Shown here: piece by piece, positions 1-13,648 of the stretch
Position numbering within the stretch: the stretch's first letter is position 1
How the letters are laid out: every line of letters begins with the position of its first letter
Assembly (NCBI GenBank): GCA_030549775.1
Contig: CM060175.1
Span: 13,476,455 to 13,540,454, forward strand
DNA: 64,000 bases
Source of the DNA: Tamarix chinensis
Lineage: Eukaryota > Streptophyta > Magnoliopsida > Caryophyllales > Tamaricaceae
Direction: 5' to 3'
Notes under the pieces: generated by a model
Told to the model about the DNA's origin: nothing
Database searches by the model: none
Seen by the model: only the letters and a program-made list of their open reading frames with translations
Position numbers and translations under genes: made by a program

Positions 1-130
1 AAAATTTTATTTATCACTTATCTGATGTTAGGGTTAAGCTAAAAATAAAATATAATATAATTACCTAAAAATTAGAATTTAGAATTGTTTAAAATGTTGA
101 TTAATTTAATAAAATTTGAGGTTATTACAC
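1..130. mobile_element. End of a giant gypsy-like LTR repeat
   Basis: The first 130 bases end in GGTTATTACA and match, at many positions, the end of the repeat at 41,450-41,607 (shared ATGTTAGGGTTA-GCTAAAAA block, an AATTTAGA block, then GG-TATTAC). Read on the minus strand it begins TGTAATAACC and is preceded by a short purine run GAGAGGAG (131-138 read in reverse) that could be a polypurine tract. That would make it the 3' LTR of the minus-strand element body that follows. The orientation is inferred. Confidence 0.5.
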
Positions 131-1489
131 TCCTCTCAAAATGCAACTTTTGTGGAACCATTTGACTAATGTCGATGGCCAAGGAAAAACTCTTTATCCT
201 TGATGGGATTCTCCTAGAGGAAGGCAGAATATATTCAATCATTACTAAACACATTCGGTAGGGAGGCTCAAAAAATTAGTTAGATGATGGCATGGCTAGA
301 TCTTCCCTACTCAAGGGTCTAACTAACAACGATACGGTTGAGAATTTATATCTTACAAAGCTCAAATCCTAAAATCCTCTAAGAAAGGACTTACATGAAA
401 GGATAGATGCTAAGGAAATGACTTAGGCAAGTCAGCCGATAGTAAATAAAATAGACACATCCTTGATACCGAGGTAGATACATGATAAAGTTGTCTATAT
501 GCTAGAATAAAACCATGAAGATACGAAACCAATGAGGAAGCTAGCGCCTTAATAGGCTCAAACAACCAGATTTGATAAGTACACACCATTGGGGGTTAGT
601 CTCTCACATATATATGACACAAATGACTTTTTTTAATGCTTAATATATATGTCTTCTCTTTTTTATTTTATATAAATATACATGTTAATGTTACAACAAA
701 ACACAAGCCCTCTTACTAAGATGTCATCGACAACATTAAACTCTCTCACAAAGAGGCAATTATGAAAGTTATAAGCCCACTCAAGAAAAAGTTGTTAAAG
801 TTGTGAAAGTTTTAAGCCCTCTCACAAAGAGGTAGTTGTTAAAGTTGTGAAAGTTGTAAGCTATCTCACAAAGAGGTCATCAACAAAGACAAACTTGCTT
901 TCACTCACTATACCCTAGGAGCACACTTGGTGAGGTTGACTAAGCTCAGGCTCTTAAGGTGCATTATTGGTTGAGGTACTAAGGCCACTAAGTTATTAGG
1001 CAAACCTGGTGGCTTTTTATCTTAGGTAAGCCCTTCCTCAATGAAGGTGTTGAAGCCATTAGCCAATACTAAAGGGCATAGTTGGTCCATTTGGTCTAAT
1101 CAACCAATGGTGACTAGATCATACCCTATTTTAGTTTGCCACCACCAAATTATAACATAAATTTGAAGTGTGTGCCATATGGATCTTCATTATTCTTATC
1201 ACAAATATTACAGCAAATTAGTCTTCTTATCATAAGTATTATAGCCTTAATATTTTGGTTTTTTGATCTTCTTATTATGGCATATTATTATTTTTGCCTT
1301 GGCATTAGTAAATGATTATAAGTGAAGAAAGATATGCGTAAAGAGGAAGAAAATCATTCTATATATGAAGGGGATATGTACATATTGTGCAGATAAAAAA
1401 TAGAGGGGGCTTTCTAAGAATCATCTACCTCTTCACTATCGTCCCCAACCTCCTTGGACCCTTCAAGTATGGAAATACTCTCTAAATCT

Positions 1490-1962
1490 TCACATTTGTA
1501 CAACTATCTGTCATCTTTACATAGATGATCGCGCTCAGCCAAGACTTTAAACTGAGTATATACAACAGAGGCACCATAATTGTACTAATGCCAATGAAGT
1601 TGTTTCTTATAATGAAAAAAGTATTTGCTTATTAGATATTTATCTATAGCTTCACTAGCATATTTCAATTTTGTGTTGACAATGATCTTCGCAATGCGCT
1701 CATCCATATTTTTCTAATATGTTTGAACTTGCTCATGGGCTTTGGACAATTTCTTCTTGATATTTTCAAGTTCTATGTTATGGATTAAATTCTTGTCCGC
1801 AACCTCCTTGTGTAGTCGCTCAGACTTAGTGTGCTTCTCCTCTAACGTTTTTGTAACATCAGTATCCTTGTTATAGAGGATTTTATTCTCTTTTTGTTCA
1901 TCTCTAAGAGCATTGGCATACTTTTTGGCCCTCTCGGCATCAACAACCCAATTTTTCTTCAA
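1490..1962 (-). pseudogene. Charged coiled-coil segment of the same minus-strand element
   Basis: An 82-codon open stretch (1,714-1,962) is rich in K, E, D and A with leucines at heptad-like spacing (for example ERLHKEVADKNL, ENIKKKLSKAHEQ). The reading frame stays charged and helix-like past its stop towards 1,490 and upstream towards 2,250 with frameshifts. Coiled coils of this kind follow the N-terminal domain in plant gypsy-type transposon proteins, and the position downstream of 3,600-3,857 on the same strand fits. No catalytic domain is seen, and function cannot be assigned from the coil alone. Confidence 0.4.
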
Positions 1963-3599
1963 GGAAGATAGTTAATCGGTCAAGATCTTCTCCTTGCAAA
2001 GATCATCCTCTAAATGGGTAGTTTTAACTTTCAACAGTCCAACCACATCTTTAAATGCCCACTTTTTCCTTTCAATACGTTATTTAAAGTTGGCAACTTG
2101 AGCTTAAAGGAATTCCAAATCAAGTGAGGCAAACTTTAAATCATTCTTCTCAACTTCTAACTCGGTCACTTTAGTCTGGATGGTTTCATTCTTAACTTTT
2201 AAGAATGAGTGAGCTTTTTAAAGATCTAATAGTTTTCTTTCTACCTATCAAAAGTATTGATTACTTCGTAGGAGTCGATCAAATATATTTTTCTACATGG
2301 AAAGTTGTTACAAAATAATATATAGGGTCATTGAAGTATGTTACTTCAACATTCTTAATGTAAAAACCCAAGAAGTTGTACCTAGAAGGTAAGATTTATG
2401 TTAGATCTTATTAGAGTTCCTGTTGGAAGGTTGTTGATAATCTCTTGATCATTCTTCAGCATTAGTGTGCCAGTCAACTTGATGCCAGCATATTCATCTA
2501 GATAGCAATCAAAGAAGTAATAGTTATTAGGTACAGACGGGTTGGCTTACCCATCTTCAATGAAGACCTTAGAATCACCCTCCCAAAATATTTTCCTTTC
2601 AAAAAAATTATAAATCTACCCAATTATGGACCCAATAACATATTAACTACATGGATAGGGTTGCTACCACCGAATGGGACCAAGGAAGTCTCTAAGTGAT
2701 CCCTTATACTGGCTGCACGATTTGATAGTAAAGAGGGGAGGTTGGTGAGCCCAAAAGAGGCTTCCCCTTACATTTGTGTTATCCTTGCTACTAGATCTTC
2801 CTCACTATTCAATTTGTCCACAATTATTGTAATCTCTATAGTGGTACCCTTGTCTTTTTCTTTAATAGGTTTAGGATGAGGTTAAGGAAGATCGGCTTTG
2901 GAGCCAATGGTAAATGGAACTGAAAAAGTTTGGGATTGGCTAGATGAAGAATTTGACAATTTCTTAGTCAATGGTAATTTCAAAACTGCCTTTAGATGGT
3001 CTTCCTCTTGTGTCGTTAAAGTAATAGATGAAGTTTTAGGGTGTGCTACCATTTTATGAGGATAGCTGACGGATCAATAACTAATACCTTTGTAATATTA
3101 CTAACCTTATTTGGTTTCATTTTCTTTTGTGGCTTTTTAGGACCAGAATTGGCATCCTTTTCACTCCCTTAATCATATAATGTGACATAAAAAGTGTTAG
3201 AATATGATTACAGACAAATATGGTAGTGAAATGTCACGAGAACCTAAACCTTTCGCATGGTTGCCCAAGTAAAGGAGGATCCACTAGAAGTACGGATGGT
3301 GGGATTCTTTACACCCTTAGGCAAGCTCAGGATGGAAAACTATGGTTAAGCTATCCATGTGATACACTCTATAAAATGTTAAAGTATAATAATAGACCAA
3401 CAAACTTATTAAATCATTGAATGGGTAAAAAGAAGGAAGTAGAAGATATGTTACTTACCATATTGAAAATCAACCCTACAATCCTAAGAGTGATGGGATC
3501 ATTCACAACCTTGTTATTATTTATGATGTGTCCATATGACACAAAGCTGTAAAACTTGTCTACAAAAGCCTCTAGCTTTAGGGAGAATGGTGGACACTC

Positions 3600-3857
3600 T
3601 CAGACTTTTAGGTTAAGTTGGCCCCATTTGGGCATATTCCACTCAAAATAGCCCAAGATGAAGAAGTATGATGATTTCCATTTCTTCACAGAAGAATAAG
3701 GCTCCTTAATAAATTTATTTTCTCCTCTTGTTTGGATATAGTAGAATCTCAAGCTAAGGATTGGCTCAAGAACTTGAAGAAATGTATGAATAACTCCATT
3801 ATTGTTGTGACTTCCTACAAATGGCATCCATATAGAAAACCTGTGACCATTTCCCAT
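3600..3857 (-). pseudogene. Fragment like plant putative gypsy-type transposon protein
   Basis: An 85-codon open stretch. About residues 37-68 read FYYIQTRGENKFI, then PYSSVKKWKSSYFFI, then a W-containing tail. The pattern 'F-Y-aromatic, R/K-rich, P-S-S-x-K-x-W-K-x-x-F-F' is what I associate with plant Transposase_28-like (PF04195) proteins, which sit inside gypsy-related elements. That assignment is by memory of the family pattern, not a search. The neighbouring frame on the same strand continues the similarity on both sides, so the piece is a frameshifted part of a longer gene. It could also be another plant transposon-associated protein family. Confidence 0.4.
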
Positions 3858-5061
3858 TAATTTGGGAACAAATTAGGCAAGACTAAGCTGACAGGCTTAA
3901 ATAAATCCCCCTATGAATGTATGTAACAGAAAATGGATACCAACATAGAGTGCCTAAGTATATAAGGTTCTGCATTGGTATGGTAGGTTATTAGCCCTAT
4001 CTAATGGGGAAGGTGCAATTAAAGTAATAGAAGAGGGAATGGAGTACTTTAAATGAAAACAATTGAGTTTAGCATTTGTAATATTGTTGGTCAGAAGAGT
4101 ATCAGAGTTGAATGAGGAAGATTAAACCATGTTGACAGGAGAGGAAGGATGAGAAAGAGGTGAAAGGATTGAGAAGTTTGTAGCTAACAAGATTAACGAA
4201 GAAATAAAAGGTGAAAGATAAAAAAAAGATGTTGTAGATGTAAGTGAAGCTTCAAAAATAAAAAGAGCTTTATAATTACTAAGATATCCCACTAAAACAT
4301 CCCTTAAAAGAGAAGGGGATTAACCAAGACAATTACAAGGATTGGAGGTTGGTGCGATAGTGACGTGAACTCCGCAATTGCAATTTTCGTTTAAAAGCTC
4401 ATAATGTTGCAAAGCTCCACTTATAGTAATTGTAGGAGTTGTGATGATGTCTATTATTGGATATGATAGTAATGTTGGAAATATCCTAAAAAATTATGGA
4501 GATGGAGGTATGAAGGTTATAGGTTTGAAGGTAAATAGTGAAAATTAAAGGAAACCAAAGAGCAAAAATTGTTAAGGGTAAAGAAGAAGAGAGTTAATGA
4601 GAAATGGGATGCGTATATATACTGATGTAGGCTAATTGAATTTACCAATTTTTCAATTGGGAGGATAAAGAATTTGCACTCATTACTAACAAGATCTCCT
4701 GGGTAATCTTGTCTTGGAGAAGATAGAATGCAAAATCGAGCCTTGATCCCCTCTCACTCCTTGCCTCTTTTTACATAGAAGAATGGCATATAAATGATTG
4801 CTCTTCAGTGACCTAGGAAGTTATCCCATTTTATAATAACTGGTGGCTGAATTGTGTGGTAGTCATTCAAAGAGCTTTCATACAATTTGAACAAGTGGAG
4901 GGAGAAGAAAATGAAACGTATTTGACAAGCTCGTTTTGGGTACCATTTAACATTTTAATAAAATCAAATTTTTGAATTTTATATTAATTGATGAGATTGG
5001 TGTAGTTTTGTTTTTCTCTTAGTAAGACTAGCCGACAAACTTTACTAATGGGATTCAATTT

Positions 5062-6491
5062 TATTGACCTCATAGGGTAATCAACCTTTGCCTTAATGAT
5101 AATAAAATTAATTATGAATTTGACTTATGTTGTCAAGTCTGCATGGGCATCATAGCAAAACTTGAAGTATTCAACACTTAACTAAGTTAAGGAGTGATAA
5201 GGAGATCAAGTTTACAAATCATATCCCTAGCACAAGCCAAAGATCAACAAGGAGGTCAAAATAAGGATCTAGCTTCAAGTACTTCACTTTCATATGTGAA
5301 ATACACAAGCCATAAAGGGATAAACAAGTATGCTTAAGATTCCAAGACTCAAGAATCAAAAAGTATGTTACAGTCTTAGATTTTATGTACATATGATTTA
5401 CATATTTGGCACCTGATATTTCTAATCCTATTCAAAAAATCATTTTGAAATACCTAAAGTGATTTCATACATTAAAAAAATTTCCAATTGGTTGTGCAAA
5501 AGGTTGTCTTAACTTGATATTATTTTAAATAGTTTTTCATATTATCTGACTTGAAAAATTCACCATAAATTCTATAGACATTATTTTTGGATTAATAATA
5601 TCTCCTTAGAATGCTTAAGATGTCTACTTTACTGGAAAAGAAATACAACATAAAATTTTGAGCTCTGTAGCTCAAGTTATGATTTTTTTTGTAAAGATTC
5701 ACCATGTTAAGAATTTTTCCACCGATCGAATGGTTTTTAAAATTTAGTCGACTGGTCTGTCAAAATCAGTTAACTGGTCTGGGCATTTCTGAGCTTTTCT
5801 GCTTATTGTAATTTAACCTTTGGAGTACTTTCTACATCCAATAGCTAGTGCCAATTTTTTCCATCTTTTAACACTATAAATAACAGTTTTTATACTTTAC
5901 TAAACATCAATCTAGCTAGCACAATTCTTCTAAAATCATCATTTTCACATCTTACAAAGATTCAAATAGAGTTTTGATTTTACACTTTTAAATCCAAATA
6001 AAACTTCTTTAGTGCTCAATTTGTTCTTCATATTTAGTTAGAGTGTTCATACACTTGTAATTATTATTTCCCTATCTAAATAAAAATCTTCACTAGTGAT
6101 TTCTCACTTCCATATGTTATCTAATGAAGATTATTAGCGTATTCATTCAAACCCAACATCTCAAACACAAGTGAAGAGTGGTGTGTTGTCAAGCATTCAT
6201 AATAGAGGTTATCCATATTGTAGTCTCATAAACCTTAAGAGGATAATTAGGCAAAGTATAAATCATCTCCTAGAGGATCATTGAGATTGTAGGCTCATAA
6301 ATCAAGAGATGAGTGATCATCATCAAACACACACTATAAATAAAGAGAGATTCAAATTCAAACTGCAAAACCTTTTGGTAGTGGATGTAAAGAAACTTTA
6401 TTGAGTTTATTGAACCACAATAAATCACTTGTTTATTTTTTACCATCCTTCTACTCTATTCACCCCTCTAGAGCATACATACAGTCTTTCA
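5062..6491 (+). repeat. 5' LTR of the copia-type element
   Basis: About 1.43 kb, starting TATTGACCTCATAGG and ending TCTTTCA directly before the PBS. It aligns along its length with 13,649-14,826 plus 23,342-23,636 and with the solo LTR at 26,792-28,577. A TATA-like TATAAATAA sits at 5,875-5,883 and is conserved in all three copies (14,451; 27,615). Just upstream are two or three short GTCGACTGGT-type motifs (5,723-5,779), probably U3 enhancer-like repeats. Confidence 0.85.
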
Positions 6492-6493
6492 AT

Positions 6494-6505
6494 TCGTATC
6501 AGAGC
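6494..6505 (+). other. Primer-binding site (tRNA-iMet type)
   Basis: TCGTATCAGAGC differs at one base from the canonical plant TGGTATCAGAGC sequence complementary to the initiator tRNA-Met 3' end. It lies two bases after the LTR end, as expected for Ty1/copia. Confidence 0.85.
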
Positions 6506-6555
6506 TTAGGGCTTCATCAAGGTGATCAAATAATCAAAAGCTTAAGATCCTCAAG

Positions 6556-7375
6556 TATGGATAACTTCATAGGTGAAGACGTAACACCTTTAAAGCCTCC
6601 ATTGTTCATTGGGAAAAAATGGGCATTATAAAATGGTTATGAGAAGCTTTTTCAACACAAAAAATCAAGACTTCTGGTTTATCATTCAACATGGTCCAAA
6701 TAAGATTCAAAAATCCACCATCCATGGATTAGTTGATAAACTGATTAAGAAAGGACAGAGCTCGACAAACAAAGAGCCACCTTAAATGACAAAGCTATCT
6801 TCATGCTCCATTGTGGCCTTGGAGATAATGTATTCGAGCACATCCTCAAATATAACACTACTAAAGAAATTTGGGAAATATTTAATATGACTTATGGTGG
6901 TAATGAGGAAGAAGAAATTATGCTCATTGTTTCATCCCTATAAATGATATCATTTCAAGAAAAAAATGATGAGGTAATCAATTTCTCAACTAACTCTATA
7001 TTTAATTCGTATGATATTGATGATCATTGCTTAAATTATTTTGTACTTATGGATTGTCAAAATTTTAAGCTAAATAAAATATTTTACTACTTATTCTCAA
7101 AGCATGTAAAATTGAAGAATGAAAATGAATAGATTACATCTAAGGTTAAAATATTAAAAATTGAATTGGATGCAAAACTTCAAATGATTGAAATTAAATA
7201 TATAATAAAGTATGAAAATCTTAGAAACAACCTCCATCAATATAAAATAAGGCTTCATTTCACTTTTCTAAAAATGATTTGGATTCTAAAGAATTGTATT
7301 GTTATTGATAATTCATTAATGACTAACCCTATGGCCCCAAAAGGATATGGGTACCAAAAGCATGTATTTTAAAAT
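6556..7375 (+). pseudogene. Copia gag remnant (UBN2-like)
   Basis: The frame opens with MDNFIGEDVTPLKPPLFIG (6,558 on), matching the 'PPLFDG-NY-WK' start of plant copia Gag. It continues through several stops and frameshifts to a well preserved stretch around 6,790-6,945 reading GLGDNVFEHILKYNTTKEIW and then MTYGGNEEEE. That is the classic 'L-F-x-x-I--T-x-K-E-I-W--L-x-x-x-Y-x-G' signature of the UBN2 Gag family. The open stretches at 6,944-7,132 and 7,166-7,372 carry the end of the domain. Gag would form the virus-like particle in the cytoplasm. At least four frame breaks make it non-functional. Confidence 0.7.
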
Positions 7376-7379
7376 TTAT

Positions 7380-10300
7380 TTTAGGGAAGAAGAAGAGGAG
7401 GAAGAGCTTGAAGGATCAAACAAAAATGGCAACATCAAAGCCTCTTTCACCTCTTCATACAAGAAAGAGGAATATATGTGAATTTTTCTAACTCCAAGTT
7501 AATATTTTCTCTTTGTGTATTACATTATCTTTAATGTAAAATATTGCATGAGTAGATGGCAAACATTTTTTCTAACAGAACTTAACTTATGAAAATTGAA
7601 CATTGTTCACTCTTTAAATGTCATTGTTTGATGCATGAAAGTGATGTTAAAATCATGTTTGGATAGACTATATAAATGTTGTTTTGAATATGGATTAGCC
7701 TACATGATTTGTGCTTAAACCAAGTTTACAATGTATGTTTAAATTCATGAATTGATTATCTTTCATGCTCATAATAAGTTTTTACAACCTGAAGGGACCA
7801 ATCGACTAGTGGAAAACTAGTTGATGTATTAAAGAGATTAGCCGATGCATCCCCTTTGAACTAGTTGATGTGTTTGTCAAACCAATCAACTAGTTTTTCT
7901 AGGGTATATAAGGCTTTTTTTTAACAAAAATTTCAACCTTACTTTACTTTCCTTCAATAGGACTATTGAATTCAAACTACTCTTCTCTACTCCTCTCCTC
8001 AATTCCTATTCTTTTTGTCCACTAAATCTTACAAACTTCACCTCACCAAGGAACACACCTTTAACCACCATTTATTTCCATCTATTTCCAAGAAACAAAA
8101 TGGTTAAGTGGCTTTAAGAAAAATGAACTTGTCCGTATATGTTGCATTGACATTGATATTTGAATTAGTCAGTTCCATTTATCCATTATGCAACAACTAC
8201 ATGACTCTCACATGTTCCCACTAATCATCTCAAAAGTCCTCACTATCACTATTAGTCAAACTCTTTCAAAACAACCTATCCTTTGATAAAAACACCCTAA
8301 TGATAACTTGTTATGACAAAAGGGTTGAGATACACTTGAATAAGACAGCTAGTTGAGGTTCTTGGGATTCTATGGGAAGAAAATAATTAAGAAAAAAAAT
8401 GCAATAATTTTGACATTGGTTCCAACATTATTAAGATGCCCTTTTACGCAAAATCTCTTTGATTTTCACATTAATCCACTCTTTGAGCACTGTAATTCTA
8501 TCTATTTTGATCTTATTTGACTTGTCTATGAGAATTCAATCATGTATACAAATGGTTCCACTATCACCACCAAATTCCTAAGTGTTCCCATTTGGGTCGA
8601 TAAGACTGGACGTGTTATGAGTCTAGGCATTTAAGTGGTCACCTATTATGGGGATTATATATAATAATTGGATACACATGAGGTCACATGACATGATTAT
8701 GTAAGATGTGACTAGGCGTCATTTTGTGATGTGAGGAACCATTAGCTCTTACTATCTATAACCCTACAAGAGAATATTGCATTATTTAATTTGCATAGTG
8801 TTAGTCCCTTAGGCGACATCCTAAGGCTGATCTGATTCCTTAAAATTGGTATGTGGTTGGCCACACCTTATCAAGGTTTTCCATGTGCTTCAGGATTGAC
8901 ATATATCCAAACCTGGCATACATGGAGAGTCACACAAACGCTTCTTTAGGGTATTGTTCTCTCATCATAAGGTACTTGGAGGATTTCTAAGTCTCATTTG
9001 AAGATTTCAATTCCATTCATCTCCGTTTCAAGAATGGATTGGATATCTTAGATAATATGACCTTATGATTGATAGAATATAATTTGGGCAAAGACAGTAT
9101 GAGTCTTATACTTACTATGAAGGCTAAAACTTCATTGACATGCACTAGTTGAATACCGGGTACTCAGGCTTCTCATGTTCATGATAGAGATGATCGGTAC
9201 ATCTCTCCTACTACTCATGATCCACTCACTACACATGCCACAATTCTGCTTGTCATATCATACACTTTATCCTTATCTATTGCTCTCCTCCATCAACTCC
9301 TTAGGGTAGAGCTACAGTTTAAGGTATGTAAGCCTTGCTTATTAGAGGATTTAAGATGATTAGCTAGAGATTTACACGTATAGATTATACACAAACTAAA
9401 TCATGTTATCGGGCTTTCTAGTCTTGATAAAGTTGTTCATTTCATACATCCAACTACCTCTATTAAGGGTTCATTGGGTATATAGATTCATGTGCATGCT
9501 CCTATAATTTATACAACATAGAATTAGGCACAAGATACATCTATAGCTCCACAATCTACTATATTTGAGGGTAACATGGTTACATCTATTGTAGCTATTG
9601 GTGATTAGGATGTCAGGGTTAATAACACTAAGGAGACTACACCTTCACTCAAAAATAAGGATCTAGAGTGTGCATTGGGCACTCAAGATGGTTTTGGTAC
9701 TAAGTTGGATAACGTAGGTATAGAGAACTCAGAGCATACACTGTTATATGATTCTCTTTACTTAAATCCAAATGTTCTTGTAATTTATCTCATCACTATT
9801 CTTCACCCATCTAGATCTACACCTTTTGAGCCTAACCTTACATATACATCTAGCTAAGATCTAGATACCACTGGTGCTAATTAGAGATCTACATAGTCCA
9901 TGGTCATATTAGTGTGTGGGTCATATTGCATATTTTGATGATATTTTCTTTAGTTGTACTCATGCTCTTATTGTTATCCTTGCATGATCTTTGTTGTCAT
10001 GTCTTCATAAAACACTTTTTTCTAGGTTAATTTACTCATATATCATGAAGAACTACTCTTAAATGTTTTTGGCTCATATTTGGTTAATTGAATGAAATTT
10101 ATTTAATTTCTTCATGCCCTAATAGATTGATGACTAATGACAATATGCTATGGTACACACTTAATGTGCTTATGCATCTACCACACTTTCATGCTTCTTG
10201 ATGATTTATCTGACACATGAGTAAGTTAACTCATCTAACGATATATCTTATGCAATTATGCTTTCAATGTTACATTTTGAGAAATTGATTGAAATATTAT

Positions 10301-13300
10301 ATCATTTGAGATAGTGCTTCACTTACATATGTTTTTAAATATGCTCTCAAAATTTTTGAGAAATTGCTACATTTAGTAAGAACTTTCATCATCATGATAC
10401 TTATAATTTCCTATAATCAAATTGTCTTGATAAGTACTAAATCCATTAGAAAAGAAAGTTCCTCTATTACACTTGAGTATAGGTGACAATTTGAATGGAA
10501 TCTCCAAATTTCACATTGGATATACTCTTGCGATTCCACCATAACCATTTAGCATGAGAGATATTCAAAAGATTCTAGGAGAAGAGTTCTACCTTGCTCA
10601 TATTCGTTATCCATTTCTGGTAAACTCTAACAAAACAACTTGACATGCGTTAAACTATTTTATCTTACTCAGGTTATTCACCCCAATGCTTAAAAAATTA
10701 TAGCTTATATGTTGAAGGGGATATTTTATATTTCTCATTTTATTCCATCTAATTTCTCACTGGGTATACTCACTTGTTCCCGTAATATAATTCTTAGATT
10801 CTCTAGATTCTATGTTTATTTATGATTGATTGGAACATCTTATACTACTTATCATTGTTAACATCATGCCTTACTTTGCTTCATCTTTCTAAGAATGTTT
10901 ATGTTTGATCACTATTCAACATTTTTTATATCTATGATGACTTGATATGTATGAGATCTTAGTGTTTTTATAGGTTACAATCAAATATACATGATTAGAA
11001 ATTGTCTTTTCTAATAAGTGATATGCCCTGAATTGTTATATTTTCTCCACTCTCTCTCTCTCTCTCTCTTATGATTATTTGAAATATCTAACATGATGTG
11101 AGTTTGCATGATATACCCTACTATAAGTACCATATGGTATATCCTATTAACCACTATGGGTAATCTAGCATATGTATGCATGGGATTTGGATATTGTGAA
11201 CTTAAACTTATAGGCTCCTATCATATAACTCTATTAATTGCATCATGAGATATTTTTTATAAGTTATATTCTCTCCACCTTAAGTTTTAAATTCATTACA
11301 ACCTATGTTCTTATGTGTAAACTTGCCATTGAATTATTTGATGCACGCACTTCACATAGATCCATTTAAAAAGTGAGCTTAATTCTATTTTCTTACATGT
11401 TTCTATACTATTTATTTCGGACTTATGTGATATGTGAACCACTTGTTTTATAATTGACCATTTCATGACTATGTATGATTTTAGAATCATCATGCTAGTA
11501 CATGCTTCCAATTTGATATCTTTGACTAAGACATGGTTTGACTTATGCTCAATATCATCATAATTTTTTTTTGTATCCTATGAGTGTACATGACACTTTT
11601 AATAAGTTTTTTGAAAGTTGATCTTGATTATCAACCTTTAAGTTTTTCCTAAAAAATTCAAATCTTTTAAGTCATATGTGTTGGGAAAACTACTTTCTTG
11701 ATGTATACATCTTATCCCTCCTTCTCCTTCTCTATTATACATTGAGAAGCAATTCATGGATGGATTTGTAATTAATGCTTATTACTTAATTGACCTTAAA
11801 GTGTGAATGATAATGCTTATTTGTAATAATTTGATATTTCATTCCACTCATATATACTCCATGAAATGGGAAGTGCTTAAGACATGTTTCCTTTGCTAGC
11901 ATTGCACCCATGCATCTAAAAAGTGTCTCTATTTGATGACTAAATACTCATACTTGATACAAATGGATGGCCTTTTATATTTTAAAATCGATACAATTGT
12001 CAAGCTCACTAATTTACTATGCTTTTTTTGACATTTTGGTTATTATGTGCATGCTTCATCCTATTTCTTTTCCCTTATACTTCTCATCCATTTATTAATA
12101 TAAAATGGAAACAATTGATACAATATGGGCATAATAGAGAGTTGAGACACTTCCTTGCTTGAGTATATTAGTACATAAATAATGTGTAGCCTAAATATGC
12201 TTGTTTTAGTCTTGCTTTTGCATAACCAATTGTAACACTAAATTTCTCATATGTTGCTAGGGCATATACTTGCAACTATGATATTCTTCTTCACATCATT
12301 TATGGTTCTTAATTTTATACAACTCATTAATGACATGTGCTTCTATGAGCTACGCCTTGGTCTTTTCTCATGTAATTGACTCTTGAGTGATGATATGCCC
12401 CTATATGATTTGATCATAAATATTCAATCTTGAGATCATAATAATGTGACCTCTTCTCTCATAATTTTGTACACATCTTAGCCACACAAAAACTTGTCTA
12501 TTTATTGTCTAGATTGATAGATGCAACTCTAAAATTAATTGATAGATTCACTTGTGACATCTCATATACATGATCCTTGCCATCTCTCAACATCATATTA
12601 AAAATCTATTTTTATTATGCTTAAATGTATTACTTAGTACAAATGAGTGATACTCTTGAATTCCATTGATGTAGTTGTCTTTATCTCCAATTCATCATAT
12701 TGATGACAAGTTACTCATTAAATGGATCATCTATCACATTCTTTATTTCCCTTGGGTTTTATGTACACCATATAAGGGAAATATGTGATAAGGTATTGTG
12801 TCATAACTTTCAAGATGAAATTATCATTGTAGTCTCATGTTGATCTCTCTTTATCTTGAGGGAAACTCTCACATATTTGCTTAATCCTTGCCGCACTTAC
12901 TATCTTGTTTGTTGACTTAGTTTGATTTATGTAAATCTGAAATTTATTTTCACACTATTTATGTTACTTGAGTATCTTTATGACTCATTAAATAATCTAT
13001 GCCTTATTGCTATAAATATTGCAATTATAAAATCTCATGAGCTTTGGTGATATCATATCAGAGTTATTCCCATGAATCGTGATACTAATATCTATGCTTC
13101 CATTACTTATTTTGTTTAAGATAATAATACCTTAAGTGATCATATTGTGATCTTGATTTTATTGCTGATATATGCATACCCTTTGAGGGAGCATACTTAT
13201 TTTACTTGACCACTTATGTTATTACTCAAGGCATAGTCTAAGGGAGAGATATGTCATATTTGTTTCAATCATGCTACTCATTTATAATATTGAGTATGAC

Positions 13301-13633
13301 CGATCTTTTTGTGCTTCAATTGAGAATGTGCATATCTTCTAGGGGAGTTTTACTCCATATGCATTTAATTTCTTATGCACTTATCTTTTCATTGTAGATC
13401 TTATTTGATGAAGCCCTTTCCTTTTATTGATGACAAAAGGGGGAGAAAGGGTGACACTATGCTATGTGTTGACTTGTTTTCATCATTATATTGCCATTTA
13501 CATGATACTTGTGTGATTTGATTGTGAAATGGCAAATATATGACCCATATGATTTGAGAAAATGTATTGATTTTCACTTTCACATTTCTATACATCATAT
13601 CTCAATATATTAGCATTTTTTTTTGTCATCATC
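7380..13633 (+). mobile_element. Interior of the copia element, mostly non-coding or decayed
   Basis: No pol domain is recognisable. 7,797-7,925 holds five short CAACTAGT/CGACTAGT-type motifs followed by a TATA-like GGTATATAAGG (~7,903), copying the promoter layout of the LTR U3. 8,100-9,860 has broken open frames with weakly protein-like stretches (for example FLSVPIWVDKTGRVMSLGI near 8,570, and an open frame at 9,675-9,857). These may be remnants of a second gene such as the plant-transposon-type proteins of some LTR elements. 11,045-11,070 is a CT microsatellite. 10,000-13,400 is AT-rich with nothing I can assign. A PPT-like GATGACAAAAGGGGGAG lies at about 13,429-13,445. Confidence 0.5.
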
Positions 13634-13648
13634 AAAAAAGGGGAGATT
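13634..13648 (+). other. Polypurine tract before the 3' LTR
   Basis: CAAAAAAGGGGAGAT immediately precedes the right LTR start (TATTGATCTC). It has the form of plant Ty1/copia PPTs, the plus-strand primer for reverse transcription. Confidence 0.75.

Larger units (their letters stand above)
131..4950 (-). mobile_element. Decayed minus-strand retroelement body
   Basis: AT-rich, heavily mutated sequence between the LTR end at 1-130 and the copia LTR starting at 5,062. Its only recognisable coding pieces are on the minus strand: a conserved-looking N-terminal segment (3,600-3,857) and a charged coiled coil (about 1,490-1,962), in the order expected of the plant 'putative gypsy type transposon' proteins. 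No polymerase domain is visible. 600-1,300 has short repeats of the CTCTCACAAAGAGG type around 790-880. The rest shows nothing I can assign. Confidence 0.45.
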
